From Bradyrhizobium daqingense (GTDB lineage Bacteria > Pseudomonadota > Alphaproteobacteria > Rhizobiales > Xanthobacteraceae): a stretch of 64,000 nucleotides of DNA. The position numbers were made by a program, and so were the translations under genes. Shown piece by piece: positions 29,259 to 39,166 of this stretch. The DNA is taken from positions 7,488,001 to 7,552,000 of the forward strand of contig NZ_CP088014.1 in the NCBI RefSeq assembly GCF_021044685.1. The letters run 5' to 3'. A model generated the notes under the pieces. The model was given only the letters and a program-made list of their open reading frames with translations. It searched no databases and was not told the origin of the DNA. Numbering within the stretch: the stretch's first letter is position 1; each line of letters opens with the position of its first letter.

Positions 29259-30899
29259 ATGTCAGCCAAAGAAGTGAAGTTCGGAGTAAACGCGCGGGAC
29301 CGTATGCTGCGCGGTGTCGACATTCTCGCCAACGCCGTGCAGGTCACGCTCGGTCCGAAAGGCCGCAACGTCGTGCTCGACAAGTCGTTCGGCGCACCTC
29401 GAATTACCAAGGACGGCGTTGCCGTCGCCAAGGAGATCGAGCTCGACGACAAGTTCGAGAACATGGGTGCCCAGATGGTGCGTGAGGTCGCTTCGAAGGC
29501 TGCGGATGCTGCTGGCGACGGTACCACCACCGCGACCGTCCTGGCCGCTGCGATTGTGCGAGAAGGCGCCAAGTCGGTTGCCGCCGGCATGAACCCGATG
29601 GACCTCAAGCGCGGTATCGACCTTGCGGTCGAGGCTGTGGTTGCGGACCTTCAGAAGAACTCCAAGAAGGTCACCTCGAACGACGAGATCGCCCAGGTCG
29701 GCGCAATTTCGGCAAACGGCGACCAGGAGATCGGCAAGTTCCTCGCCGACGCGGTGAAGAAGGTCGGCAACGAGGGTGTCATCACCGTCGAGGAAGCCAA
29801 GTCGCTCGAGACCGAGCTTGACGTCGTCGAGGGCATGCAGTTCGACCGCGGCTACATCTCGCCCTACTTCGTCACCAACGCCGACAAGATGCGCGTTGAG
29901 ATGGACGACGCCTACATCCTCATCAACGAGAAGAAGCTCTCCTCGCTGAACGAGCTGCTGCCGCTGCTCGAGGCCGTGGTGCAGACCGGCAAGCCGCTGG
30001 TCATCGTCGCCGAGGACGTCGAAGGCGAAGCGCTTGCGACCCTGGTCGTGAACCGTCTGCGCGGTGGTCTGAAGGTCGCGGCCGTCAAGGCTCCGGGCTT
30101 CGGCGATCGCCGCAAGGCCATGCTGCAGGACATCGCGATCCTGACCGGCGGCCAGGCGATCTCGGAAGATCTCGGCATCAAGCTCGAGAACGTCACGCTC
30201 AACATGCTCGGCCGCGCCAAGAAGGTGATGATCGACAAGGAGAACACCACGATCGTCAACGGCGCCGGCAAGAAGGCCGACATCGAGGCGCGCGTGGCCC
30301 AGATCAAGGCGCAGATCGAGGAGACCACCTCGGACTACGACCGTGAGAAGCTCCAGGAGCGTCTCGCCAAGCTCGCAGGCGGCGTCGCGGTGATCCGCGT
30401 CGGCGGCGCGACCGAGGTCGAGGTGAAGGAGCGCAAGGATCGCGTTGATGACGCGATGCATGCGACCCGCGCGGCGGTCGAGGAAGGCATCGTCCCGGGC
30501 GGCGGCGTCGCCCTGCTCCGTGCTTCCGAGCAGCTCAAGGGTCTGCGCACCGAGAACGACGACCAGAAGACCGGCGTCGAGATTGTGCGTAAGGCGCTGT
30601 CCTGGCCGGCCCGCCAGATCGCGATCAACGCCGGCGAGGACGGTTCGATCGTGGTCGGCAAGGTCCTCGACAACGAGCAGTACTCTTTTGGTTTCGACGC
30701 CCAGACAGGCGAGTACAGCAACCTCGTTTCCAAGGGTATCATTGACCCGGCCAAGGTCGTGCGCATCGCGGTCCAGAACGCCTCTTCGGTGGCCGGGCTG
30801 CTGATCACGACGGAAGCGATGGTTGCCGAGCTGCCGAAGAAGGCTACGGCTGGTCCAGCAATGCCTGCGGCCCCCGGCATGGGCGGTATGGACTTCTGA
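29259..30899 (+). CDS. groEL: Chaperonin GroEL, NifA-regulated symbiotic copy
   Basis: 546 residues, full length. It starts MSAKEVKFGVNARDRMLRGV, has the ATP-binding GDGTTTATVLA near residue 87, the apical domain, and ends with the usual Gly/Met tail (PAAPGMGGMDF). It folds other proteins in a GroES-capped ring. In B. japonicum such chaperonins are needed for making active nitrogenase and NifA. The coding sequence is more GC-rich and codon-optimised than its surroundings, as expected for a highly expressed gene. A terminator follows at 30928. Confidence 0.97.
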   Translation: MSAKEVKFGVNARDRMLRGVDILANAVQVTLGPKGRNVVLDKSFGAPRITKDGVAVAKEIELDDKFENMGAQMVREVASKAADAAGDGTTTATVLAAAIVREGAKSVAAGMNPMDLKRGIDLAVEAVVADLQKNSKKVTSNDEIAQVGAISANGDQEIGKFLADAVKKVGNEGVITVEEAKSLETELDVVEGMQFDRGYISPYFVTNADKMRVEMDDAYILINEKKLSSLNELLPLLEAVVQTGKPLVIVAEDVEGEALATLVVNRLRGGLKVAAVKAPGFGDRRKAMLQDIAILTGGQAISEDLGIKLENVTLNMLGRAKKVMIDKENTTIVNGAGKKADIEARVAQIKAQIEETTSDYDREKLQERLAKLAGGVAVIRVGGATEVEVKERKDRVDDAMHATRAAVEEGIVPGGGVALLRASEQLKGLRTENDDQKTGVEIVRKALSWPARQIAINAGEDGSIVVGKVLDNEQYSFGFDAQTGEYSNLVSKGIIDPAKVVRIAVQNASSVAGLLITTEAMVAELPKKATAGPAMPAAPGMGGMDF

Positions 30900-30927
30900 T
30901 CGGCCTCCTTAAATTCTCGATGGCATG

Positions 30928-30957
30928 CAAAACCCTGGCGATAATGTCAGGGTTTTT
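30928..30957 (+). terminator. Rho-independent terminator of groESL
   Basis: AAAACCCTG, a 10-nt loop, then CAGGGTTTTTT: a strong stem followed by a T-run, 29 nt after the groEL stop. Confidence 0.9.
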
Positions 30958-32138
30958 TGCAGCGAGCGGTCTGTAGCCTGCCAGTCGACGAAGAATACAG
31001 CCCATGGGCCTATCGGCCTATCCATGTGCGCGGCGGCAGGCCCCGGCTCAACTTGCTTGTGACCGTTCCTTGGCGGCGACAGGACCGCGTCCGGCACGAC
31101 GCGCTGAGGGGATGGAATGTGTCTATGCTAACGATATTTTACGTTGGTCGTCCACTAGGCAGATGGCTGGGTGCTAGGCAGCAGGGCATGAACCCGCGCA
31201 GGCGCTCTCGCCGGATGCATGCCGTCGGGTTCGTCAGCTTTTGGACAGCTATTCGGTGTACAATGACTCTTGAAGTTAGCGGCGCGTGGTAGGGACAGCG
31301 CTCGCCCCGAGTATGCGTGGGGATTTCGGCGCCGAGTCACGCTCCTGCTAACTTCAACCAGTCGCGCATGCGCGGCAGAGACAGCGTCTGATCCATCCAC
31401 CCGACCAGCGCCCCCGCTGCTTCCCGCGTAATCGGATCCACGCTACCGGGCGCCGGTCATCCGAATTAGCTAAATACCCCCCATGCGAGCGCTCCGCGCA
31501 GGAACTCCTCGTCCAAACTTCGCGATGTCACTCGCACTATTCGGCACTTTAATCCGTGAAAGAGTGCTCCAGCTCGGCGCACAATTCCATTGAGAAGCTT
31601 GGAACAACACAGCGCTGCAATATCACTGAGTCAGATCGCGGATGAGGTCCTCACCGAAGCCGTCAATCAAGTCCAGCGACGAGAGAAGGCGGATTGTCGC
31701 GGAGCTCGTGGCGAGCGATGACTGGCTTTGAGGCGCCGGTGCGACGGCAAGCCGATGCCCCCGGCAGCAGCTATTTGGTTGGTGAGCTCACTATAAAAGC
31801 GGCTGGCGGTGATTCCGAAGCAGATCGGCTCCAGCTAGTGCCGACTCTGTGGATGCTTGGTTGCCGACCGGCCCCCTGAGCGCGATTGGGCGTCGGGTAA
31901 CGCAACCCTACGAGGAGGTTAGCCTAACGGGCCGCCGGTCCGGCCTGAGAGGAAGCGCAGGCGATTGCTCTGACACGCGATGGCGCGGGGCTCACAAACC
32001 TCAGTGACCGGCGAACCTATGTCGCTAAACATTCCCCTCTCTGCACTACTTCCAGAGAACTTCCATCGAGAGCATCGATTGAACATCCACAGAAACCGCG
32101 GCGGGTGAAACAAGGCGGGCGATGCGGCTGCCTCGTGT
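30958..32138. other. Region without recognisable genes
   Basis: Short overlapping ORFs on both strands; nothing matches a known family. Lies between groEL and the 3' end of nopT. Confidence 0.45.
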
Positions 32139-33318
32139 CTACCGATGAGGTTCCGCGCGCGGGAATAGGGCAAGGTCCGTTGCATTGGGATGCCCATACC
32201 TGATCCTTTGTGTGACGACCGCCGAAATATCACGTTTGTTCAGGGTGCTATAGCGCTCGGCAAGACTCTTAAACAACCCTCCGACCCGATCTGACGGAAC
32301 AGTAAATTCGCCATAGTTAGGATCAGAGAGGATCGTCGTTCCATTCGACGTTGCCGTTGCAATCGTGTGGGTGCTGGCGCCAGGTTGGACGAATTTCAAG
32401 CTGACCAAATGGACGGATGGATCCTGCGCAAGCTCGTTTACGATCTTGTCGATGCACGAAGATGTACCAAACCTATATCGCGTCTCTTCAGCAGATGGTT
32501 CTAGGCCGGCGTCACGCAAGATTGTGCTTTTTGCCTGGAAATTGTGAGACCCTTCCGCCTTATCCTCTTTCAATTGAGTCTTAAGCTTTTCAGACTGTTC
32601 CTGCCGTCTTGCCGCCGAGCGGTGATTTTCCGTGCCCGGGAGCAGAACCCCCATTCGGGAGGAAGCGCTGCTTGGGAGATCAAGGAGCCACTCCGCGGCC
32701 AATCCAACACAGATTCCACTGACATTGGCTTGGGGCAATTCCGCCGTCCTGTAATCGAACAGAGGACGGACAGGGCTAGTGGCAACGGATAACTCGGAGC
32801 TGGAGGACAGAGAGGATGTGCTGAGGCCCGAGGTGTTTGAACTATCATCGATTGCATCTGAGGTATGCGGCTTGCTGAAGCAGAGCCCCATTCTATCGAA
32901 CAATTCGCCGGGCGCCAGGCTCTCCAGCCGCGCGATTTCGGTGAGTGTTTGGGCACATTCGCTACCGTCTATAGCGCGACGATCTGGGTCGGAAGAGCGC
33001 GGCGATCAGGATGGCGAGTCAGTGTCGCGGCGCGATGATGATCGCCGCGATGATTGTCGCGCGCAAGAGTTTTGTTTGCTTTGATTGTCGCGGAGCGTCA
33101 ATCAAGCGAGCGTTTTTTGTGTCGCGTGCTCCGGTGGCCGCCCTGGACCACGCTTTCGCTCGAGGGCAGTCCGCCTGCGATAGCTCTCGACGTTCATCTC
33201 GACGATGGTGGCGTGGTGAACAAGGCGATCAGAGCTGGCCCCGCAAATTCGGACAGTAGCTTGAGTGGATTTTCTGCCTGACAGCGGCGAGGATTCTTGC
33301 TGCGAATCAGGAGCGAAG

Positions 33319-33624
33319 ATGACGAAGAAGAGCCGCCGGACGCATTCTCCGGCATTCAAGGCGAAGGTTGCTTTGGCTGCGGTCAAAGGAGACAAGACAC
33401 TGGCGGAGCTGGCGCAACTGTTTGATGTTCATCCGAACCAGATCACGATCTGGAAAAACCAGCTCCTGGAAGGCGCCGCCGGCGTGTTTGGGCATGACAA
33501 GACATCGGCCGAGACGCCGGTCGATTTGAAGGCGTTGCATGCCAAGATCGGCGAGCTGGCGTTGGAAAACGATTTTTTGTCCGGCGCGCTCACCAAGGCG
33601 GGCCTGCTGAGCGCAAAGCGATGA
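33319..33624 (+). CDS. IS3-family transposase OrfA, copy 1
   Basis: 101 residues from ATG 33319 (MTKKSRRTHSPAFKAKVALA). A helix-turn-helix with DVHPNQITIWKNQLLEGA and a following leucine-rich helix, as usual for IS3 OrfA, which binds the element ends. Identical to copy 2. Its stop overlaps the orfB start in copy 2, but here the downstream 2-bp deletion separates the frames. Confidence 0.9.
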   Translation: MTKKSRRTHSPAFKAKVALAAVKGDKTLAELAQLFDVHPNQITIWKNQLLEGAAGVFGHDKTSAETPVDLKALHAKIGELALENDFLSGALTKAGLLSAKR

Positions 33625-33648
33625 TCCCGCGGTCATGATCTTTCTATC

Positions 33649-34446
33649 GTGCGCCAGGCGAAGGTCCTGAAGCTGGCTCGCAGCACGGTCTACTATGAAC
33701 CTCGGCCAGTTTCGGCCGAGGACCTTGCCTTGATGCGTCGGCTCGATGAGCTGCATCTCGATTATCCCTTCGCGGGAGCGCGTATGCTGCGATCGTTGCT
33801 GCGGCGGGAGGGGGTATACGCCGGTCGCCGCCACATCGCGACGCTGATGAAGCGCATGGGGATCGAGGCGGTCTATCGTCGCCCGAACACGAGCAAGCCG
33901 GCTCCGGGTCACAAGATCTACCCGTACCTGTTGCGCGGATTGAAGATCGAGCGGCCCGACCATGCGTGGGCAATGGACATCACCTACATTCCGATGCGGC
34001 GTGGCTTCGTCTATCTCGCGGCGGTCGTCGATGTGTTCAGCCGACGGGTCCTGGCCCATCGCGTCTCGATCACAATGGAGGCGGCCTTCTGCGTCGAAGC
34101 GGTCCAGGAGGCGTTGGCGAAGCACGGCAGGCCCGCGATTTTCAACACGGACCAGGGCAGCCAGTTCACCAGCCTCGAGTTCACCGATGTGCTGCTGGAC
34201 GCGAAGATCGCCATCAGCATGGATGGCAAGGGCGCCTGGCGCGACAACGTGTTTGTCGAGCGGCTCTGGCGCACGGTCAAATACGAAGAAGTTTATCTCC
34301 GCGCCTACGACAGCGTGTCCGAGGCGCGAGCGTCAATTGCCAAGTATCTGGCCTTCTACAATCAGGGACGCCCTCACTCGAGCCTTGACGGGCGCACGCC
34401 CGACGAGGCTTACTTCGGCACGCAAGCTATGGTGATGGCCGCATGA
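33649..34446 (+). pseudogene. IS3-family transposase OrfB, copy 1, with a 2-bp deletion at its start
   Basis: Carries the DDE integrase core: AMDITYIPM (Asp), NTDQGSQFTS (Asp) and the DNVFVERLWRTVKYEE segment (Glu). In copy 2 OrfB begins MIDRGHDLSIVRQAKVLK at an ATGA overlap with orfA; here GA is missing just after that ATG, so the coupled start leads out of frame. A GTG at 33649 could in principle start a shorter product. Likely inactive or poorly expressed. Confidence 0.8.
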
Positions 34447-34456
34447 CCGTCGCCGA

Positions 34457-34511
34457 CGATTTTGTCGTCGCTCTGGTCGGGCTACGCCCTCCCGACGCAA
34501 CGACAAAATCG
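34457..34511. repeat. Structured hairpin with conserved 18-nt core (in IS3 copy 1)
   Basis: 12-bp perfect stem (cgattttgtcgt / acgacaaaatcg) around a 31-nt loop with core GGTCGGGCTACGCCCTCC. The same layout, with different outer stem bases but the same core, occurs in the unrelated IS21 element (36876-36930). Confidence 0.85.
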
Positions 34512-34592
34512 TAAAGCCCCGCGTTCAGCATAACCCGGCAGGAATCCACTTAAATCCAGCGGGGCGCTGTCCAAACAACCGGGGCCAGCTCT

Positions 34593-35276
34593 ATCGATCG
34601 CCGCGAGGGTCATAGCTGGGTCCGGAAAGACCTTGTTCCATTCTCCAAAGGGCTGATTGGCGGTGATCAGCAAAGAGCGTCGCTCGTAGCGTGCGCTGAT
34701 GAGCTCGAACAGCACACTGGTCTCGGCCTGGTCCTTGGTGACATAGGCAAGATCGTCCAAGATGACGAGATCGAAGCGATCGAGGCGGTTGATGGCGCCC
34801 TCGAGGTTGAGCTCGCGGCGAGCCACCTGGAGCTTCTGCACGAGATCGGTGGTGCGGGTGAACAGGACGCGCCATCCGTTCTCGATGAGGGCCAAGCCGA
34901 TTGCTGCCGCCAAGTGGCTCTTGCCTCCACCGGGCGGACCAAACAGCAGCAGATTGGCGCCCTTGCCGAGCCAGCCGTCGCCGGCGGCGAGTGCGGTCAT
35001 TTGCGCCTTGGAGATCATCGGCACGGCCTCGAAGTCGAAGCTGTCAAAGGTCTTTCCGGTAGGCAGCCGCGCCTCGACGAGATGGCGCTCGATGCGGCGG
35101 CGGCCGCGCTCAGCGATCTCGTGCTCGGCAATGGTGGCGAGGAAGCGCGCCGCCGGCCAGCCTTCTTTATCGGATTGCTCGGCAAATTGCGGCCACAGCG
35201 CCTTGATGGCGGGCAGCCGCAGCTCGTTGAGCAACAGATTGAGGCGCGCGGTGTCGACTACGTTGGTTGTGCTCAT
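34593..35276 (-). pseudogene. istB: IS21 IstB ATPase, truncated by the IS3 insertion
   Basis: Starts MSTTNVVDTARLNLLLNELR at 35276 and is identical to copy 2 until AAID, where the IS3 element replaces the last roughly 40 residues. Walker A (LLFGPPGGGKSHLA) and Walker B (LVILDDLAY) are kept. IstB is the DNA-binding ATPase helper of IstA. The readthrough tail comes from IS3 DNA. Probably non-functional. Confidence 0.88.
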
Positions 35277-36823
35277 GCGGCGCCTCCGATCTCGGCGGTA
35301 CCGATGAGGCATTCATAGGTGGCGAGCGGTGCGAGGCGTACCACGACGTTCGGCACCTGGGCGGGATCCGGGGCGAAGTGAGTACGTAGCCGGTTGAGGT
35401 CGGGCAGCCGGCCGTCGTTCAGGTCAGCCGTGAGCTGATTGGCGAGTTCGGCCTCGCAACCGCGCTCATGGGCGAGTGCGAGGAGATCGACCATGATCCG
35501 GCAGGCCTTCTTGTCCGGTAAGCGTTTGCGCAAGACGTCGAAGGCTCGGCGGTAAGCTTCCCGGGGGAACAGCTGGTCGCGGTAGACCAGGTTGAGGAGC
35601 GCCATCGGCTTGCGCCGCAAGGAATGGATCACGTGCCGATAATCGACGACCTGATCGTGCTTGCCATTGGGATGCGGCCGCCCGCGCGGCAAGGTGAGGA
35701 GATGCGTGCCGCCGACAAACACGTCGAGGTGATCGTCATACAGGCGCACCCGCAGCCGATGGCCGATCAAGCGCGACGGCACCGTGTAGAACACCTTGCG
35801 CAAGGTGAAGCCGCCGGACGACGTCACGTGGACGATCACCTCTTCATAGTCCGACGTGCGGCGGTCCGGCAGATCCTGAAGTGCGCTACGTTCACTGTCG
35901 ATCCGCTTGGCGTTGCGGGCATTGCGGCGGCTGGCGATCTCATCGATGAAGCCACGATAGGCAGCTAGATCGTCGAAGTCGGCGGTGCCACGCAGCAACA
36001 GCGCGTCGCCGATCGCTCGCTTGAGATGACCATGCGAACTCTCGATCGCCCCGTTCTCGTGGGCGATGCCACGATTGTTGCGGGAAGGCCGCATGCCGTA
36101 ATGGGCACAGAGGTCTTCGTATCGCCGCGTCAGATCGTCTTTGGCGTCGCGGTCGAGATTGCAAAAGGCGGCCGACAGGCTGTCGGTGCGATGCTCCCGT
36201 GGCGCCCCACCGAGTGACCACAAGGCATTCTGCAGGCCTTCGGCCAGAGCGACGAAGCTCTCACCGCCGAGCACGACATGGGCGTGCTCAAACCCGGAAT
36301 AGGCCAGCCGGAAGTGATAGAGACGATGGTCGAGCGGTACGCCCGCGATCGTGACACCCAATTCGCCCATGTCGGTGAAGTCGGACAGGCCGCGCTGACC
36401 GGGTTCGTGGGTCTGGCGGAAGATGACCTCCTGCTCCTCGCCGTGGATCGCCCGCCAGGCCCGGATCCGGCGCTCCAGCGTGCGACGGATGCCGGCGCCG
36501 AGCTCGGGATGGCGTCGGAGCAACTCCTCGAAGATCGTGACCGGCCGCACACCGGGGGCGGCCTTCAGCATCGGCGCGATATCTGTCTCAAATACGCGGG
36601 CCAAGGGATCTGGCCGGCGACGGCCGCGGGGAGCCTTCTTCTGCGACGGAAGGCGTCGATCCTTCTCGATCCGGTAAGCGGTCGAGGTGCTGAACGAAGC
36701 CTTGGCGGCGGCCACGGGTGGGCTATCGGTCTGACGGTACTTCATGTAGAGCCTCATTTGGTGATCGGTAATGTGTCGGCCTGGCACGCGAGTGATTCCT
36801 CTTGGCGGAAGAACCACTTGCAT
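35273..36823 (-). CDS. istA: IS21-family transposase IstA, copy 1
   Basis: 516 residues for the longest frame; a GTG at 36787 (protein VPGRHITDHQMRLYMKYRQT) is a better start. N-terminal helix-turn-helix, then the DDE core with GLSDFTDMGELGVTIAGV, and a C-terminal domain. Identical to copy 2. Its stop overlaps the istB start (ATGA). Confidence 0.88.
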   Translation of the reverse strand: MQVVLPPRGITRVPGRHITDHQMRLYMKYRQTDSPPVAAAKASFSTSTAYRIEKDRRLPSQKKAPRGRRRPDPLARVFETDIAPMLKAAPGVRPVTIFEELLRRHPELGAGIRRTLERRIRAWRAIHGEEQEVIFRQTHEPGQRGLSDFTDMGELGVTIAGVPLDHRLYHFRLAYSGFEHAHVVLGGESFVALAEGLQNALWSLGGAPREHRTDSLSAAFCNLDRDAKDDLTRRYEDLCAHYGMRPSRNNRGIAHENGAIESSHGHLKRAIGDALLLRGTADFDDLAAYRGFIDEIASRRNARNAKRIDSERSALQDLPDRRTSDYEEVIVHVTSSGGFTLRKVFYTVPSRLIGHRLRVRLYDDHLDVFVGGTHLLTLPRGRPHPNGKHDQVVDYRHVIHSLRRKPMALLNLVYRDQLFPREAYRRAFDVLRKRLPDKKACRIMVDLLALAHERGCEAELANQLTADLNDGRLPDLNRLRTHFAPDPAQVPNVVVRLAPLATYECLIGTAEIGGAA

Positions 36824-36875
36824 AACCAGCCGGCCGCGATCACCAGTCGGCGCGGTCCGCTGTGGATCGCGCCGA

Positions 36876-36930
36876 CGCCGGGCTCGTAACTCCGGTCGGG
36901 CTACGCCCTCCCTGCGTCACGAGCCCGGCG
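36876..36930. repeat. Structured hairpin with conserved 18-nt core (in IS21 copy 1)
   Basis: 12-bp perfect stem (cgccgggctcgt / acgagcccggcg), 31-nt loop, core GGTCGGGCTACGCCCTCC at the same offset (6 nt before, 7 nt after) as in the IS3 element. Confidence 0.85.
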
Positions 36931-37116
36931 TAGCCCTCTCATCATGGTCGACGCTCCACTTCCATCCTGTTCGCCGCGCGGCAACCGTCTGCGGGCCAAC
37001 TCGATTCCTCAGCTTGCTCAGTATGTGCGTATTCGCCATCGACTCGATTATACATGCTGGTTCACCGGCTTCTTCCGCGTGCGTCTCCTCAGAGGGCGCG
37101 CTGCTCACATCTTGCC

Positions 37117-37144
37117 TGCGACCGATATCGCGGCAAACTGACGA
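37117..37144 (-). promoter_or_regulatory. Candidate tts box upstream of nopT
   Basis: On the minus strand the site begins TCGTCAGTTTGCCG, matching the first half of the TtsI-binding tts box (TCGTCAGNTTNTCG); the second half fits poorly. It lies 62-90 bp upstream of the nopT ATG, the right place for a type III secretion regulon promoter. Confidence 0.5.
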
Positions 37145-37665
37145 GGAGCTGGCCACCACACAAGCTTAGGGAAGCTATCGCCGTCATGGCAAATTGGCTG
37201 TGCGACAGTCCCAGCTTCCGGGCGCTGCTGCAGGTGTGAGGCGGTGGCCGACCAGCTAGTGACTCTTGCACAGTGAAAGAGGTCGCGCTCGTGTAATTTC
37301 AGCTTCAGTCAGGATGATGGCTGCGTTAGACGATGCCTTCACCAAACCAGGCTCGGTCGTGGGCTTGAGATCGATCTCACCCTCATCGTGCCGCGCCGCC
37401 CGGCGCCCAAAACTTCGCCTCCAAAGAGCGCGCAATTCGCGCCCCCAGTTCGCCCCGTGATCGGCTATCAGCGAGCGAGATGCTGTTGTTCGCTCTGAGG
37501 CTGCTCCTGTTTGACAGCGGCATTTCATCTCAGCCCGCCTTGCACGCCGCAACGGCCGAGCGAGCCTGACATACACCCGCTTGTGACATCTCATCGGGAC
37601 GCCGAACCGGTGCTTGTGCACCCGCTCGGCCTCACCTTGTGCTCGGATATTGTAAACTCAGTCCG
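37145..37665. other. Gap between nopT control region and DUF7694-like gene
   Basis: A minus-strand ORF (37256-37621) with a segment GEIDLKPTTEPGLVKASSNA looks partly protein-like but has no known motif; it is most likely a gene remnant. Confidence 0.4.
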
Positions 37666-38085
37666 TCATGCTGTCGCGCTCATCCGCGCGAACAACGTTG
37701 CCGCATCTGAGGGACTCAATCCAACGACGCCTACGAAGCTCGGAGACGGCATCGGAATGTCTCGATAAATGGGTCTCCACAAATGAAGGCAATATCGGCT
37801 GTTATTCACATAACGCGAATGTGGCGGATGCAGTTGCATGACGCACTCTTCTTCATCCCAGAACATGTCTTTGACAAAGCACATCTCCTCCCAGTTTGGA
37901 CAACGCCGCGGTGTCGAAACAGCGACATGCTCCCACCCAGGACGGACAAATGCACTTATCTTTAGTTCACACCCGCAAGGCCCCTGCACAAAGAAGAGAC
38001 CGCAAGGGCCTGATCCCGGAGCAGTCGCGAACCGGCCATGCTGCACCCGGCCCGCCTCCAGCTTGTCTACCACCTGCGCTCGCAC
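37666..38085 (-). CDS. Conserved hypothetical protein (DUF7694-like)
   Basis: 139 residues. The core GPCGCELKISAFVRPGWEHV and CPNWEEMCFVKDMFWDEEEC, followed by VMQLHPPHSRYVNN and YCLHLWRP, is the pattern of a family of short proteins that also occurs in phages and rhizobia. Trp, Cys and His are conserved-looking. Function unknown. It stands alone between nopT and IS110, with no visible operon. Confidence 0.75.
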   Translation of the reverse strand: MRAQVVDKLEAGRVQHGRFATAPGSGPCGLFFVQGPCGCELKISAFVRPGWEHVAVSTPRRCPNWEEMCFVKDMFWDEEECVMQLHPPHSRYVNNSRYCLHLWRPIYRDIPMPSPSFVGVVGLSPSDAATLFARMSATA

Positions 38086-39166
38086 GCCCGCTCCTTTGCC
38101 TCTCGGATAGCCCTGAACTCTACGTAGAGGACGTTGTCGCGCAACAAGTCAACCTCCGCGATTCTCGGCCCAGCTTTCCTGAACCACTCTACAACGCACC
38201 ATCCGCAAAAGCGGTAGATGTCTATCATCACTCACGCTCCTCTAGTTATGCCTCTGGTGCTCGAATTGCGCTCGGTGCCGCCGGTTGCCTGAGGACGGGC
38301 GGCGGCACGATCTGTACGTTGAGTTAGGCGACCCGCCGATCGAATCTTCCCGCTACTTATGTAAGTCCGCCATTGAGCCTCTCCGCGGCGAAGCAGTCTT
38401 GATCGGTGCCAGGCATTCACTGCTCATCGCCGGCAGAGCGCACATCACGCTTGAGCATGCGAAGTCGGCGGCTCTTGAGGCCTCATCTCGTCTTCAATGA
38501 ATTGTCCCTCATCATGCCATGCTCTCCTATTGGCGGCGGAATCCAGACTTCATGATGCTCGCAGTTGCCGCACCAGATAGCTCCGGGCGACATTGCTGCT
38601 TCTGCGGGAGTGTACTTGATCCCTTGCGGCCTTCTCGCAAAGGCTGAACAGTCCTAATGCGTCAATTATGTGAAAACCATTCAGTTTTATGGCGTCCAAA
38701 TCGGCTCGTACATAGCCGCAGACGTCTGGAATGCACTTCTTAGCTGGCACATCCAGCGGACCGCTGCGACCTCGATCGTCAGCTAACGGTCAGGAACAAT
38801 GATTAACCGATCTCATTGGCTGCCACTGCAAATATCGCTCGATTTATAGGCCTCACTAAGATGCGGCCCTTAACGCGTTGGCTACGTGACCTTGCCCCCA
38901 TATGTGGAACGGCCCGCGAGGCAAGAGCTTTTTCAGTCGATTTCACACATTGGAACGGTGCGGTCATATGTCCGGCCTTTGCGCGCGGCACAATATGGCC
39001 GCTGGCCTCGATGAGATCCGCGGAACGAGGAGCTAAATCAAGTTTACGCGCTTGAGCGCATTGGGGGCAGTAGCTTCACTCGTTTCGGGATTTCGTCCCA
39101 TGGGTTCATCGCCTGTTGTTGCACCTCGCCCTCTGCCGGCCTGCGCCGGTCAGATCGTTTTGGCGG
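38086..39166. other. Region without recognisable genes
   Basis: Short ORFs only (for example minus strand 38550-38750, MPAKKCIPDVCGYVRADLDA, possibly a remnant). The last part borders the IS110-family gene, whose element ends I cannot place. Confidence 0.4.

Larger units (their letters stand above)
33231..34592 (+). mobile_element. IS3-family element, copy 1, inserted in istB of IS21 copy 1
   Basis: 1,362 bp with 13-bp inverted ends AGAGCTGGCCCCG, flanked by the 3-bp duplication ATC (33228-33230 and 34593-34595). Comparison with the intact IS21 copy shows the exact insertion point. It differs from copy 2 by a 2-bp deletion at the start of orfB. Confidence 0.92.
32970..36983 (-). mobile_element. 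IS21-family element, copy 1, in nopT, itself split by an IS3 element
   Basis: Same 2,649-bp element as copy 2 (41670-44318) once the inserted IS3 and its 3-bp duplication are subtracted. Flanked by ACCGTC on both sides (32964-32969 and 36984-36989). It carries istA and a broken istB on the minus strand. GC-rich short repeats near the left end (about 33010-33110) may be transposase-binding sites. Confidence 0.9.
32139..37055 (-). pseudogene. nopT: NopT-type (YopT family) type III effector cysteine protease, split by an IS21 element
   Basis: The gene starts at ATG 37055 and its first 24 codons (MYNRVDGEYAHTEQAEESSW to ADG) end at 36984. The IS21 element follows, and codons 25-298 lie at 32963-32139. 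GACGGT is duplicated at both junctions; removing the element and one copy gives a continuous 298-residue ORF. Catalytic residues: Cys109 in GICVGLAAEWLL, His223 in GASTHTIATA, Asp238 in ILSDPNYGEF. Autocleavage/acylation site: FDRM, then Gly50-Leu-Cys52, at the same position reported for NGR234 NopT (Gly50). NopT enters host cells via the type III system and cleaves host proteins. As sequenced, the signal-bearing N-terminus is cut off, so secretion is not expected. Confidence 0.9.

Noticed and set aside
29262..30461. 399-codon minus-strand ORF
   Set aside because: It is the antisense shadow of groEL, caused by high-GC codon bias.
33010..33110. Short GC-rich repeats resembling a CRISPR-like pattern
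   Set aside because: Irregular spacing, present in both IS21 copies; they are part of the element end.
36917..37159. 80-codon minus-strand ORF over the nopT start
   Set aside because: It is in another frame than nopT and explained by it; the nopT frame joins exactly across the target duplication.
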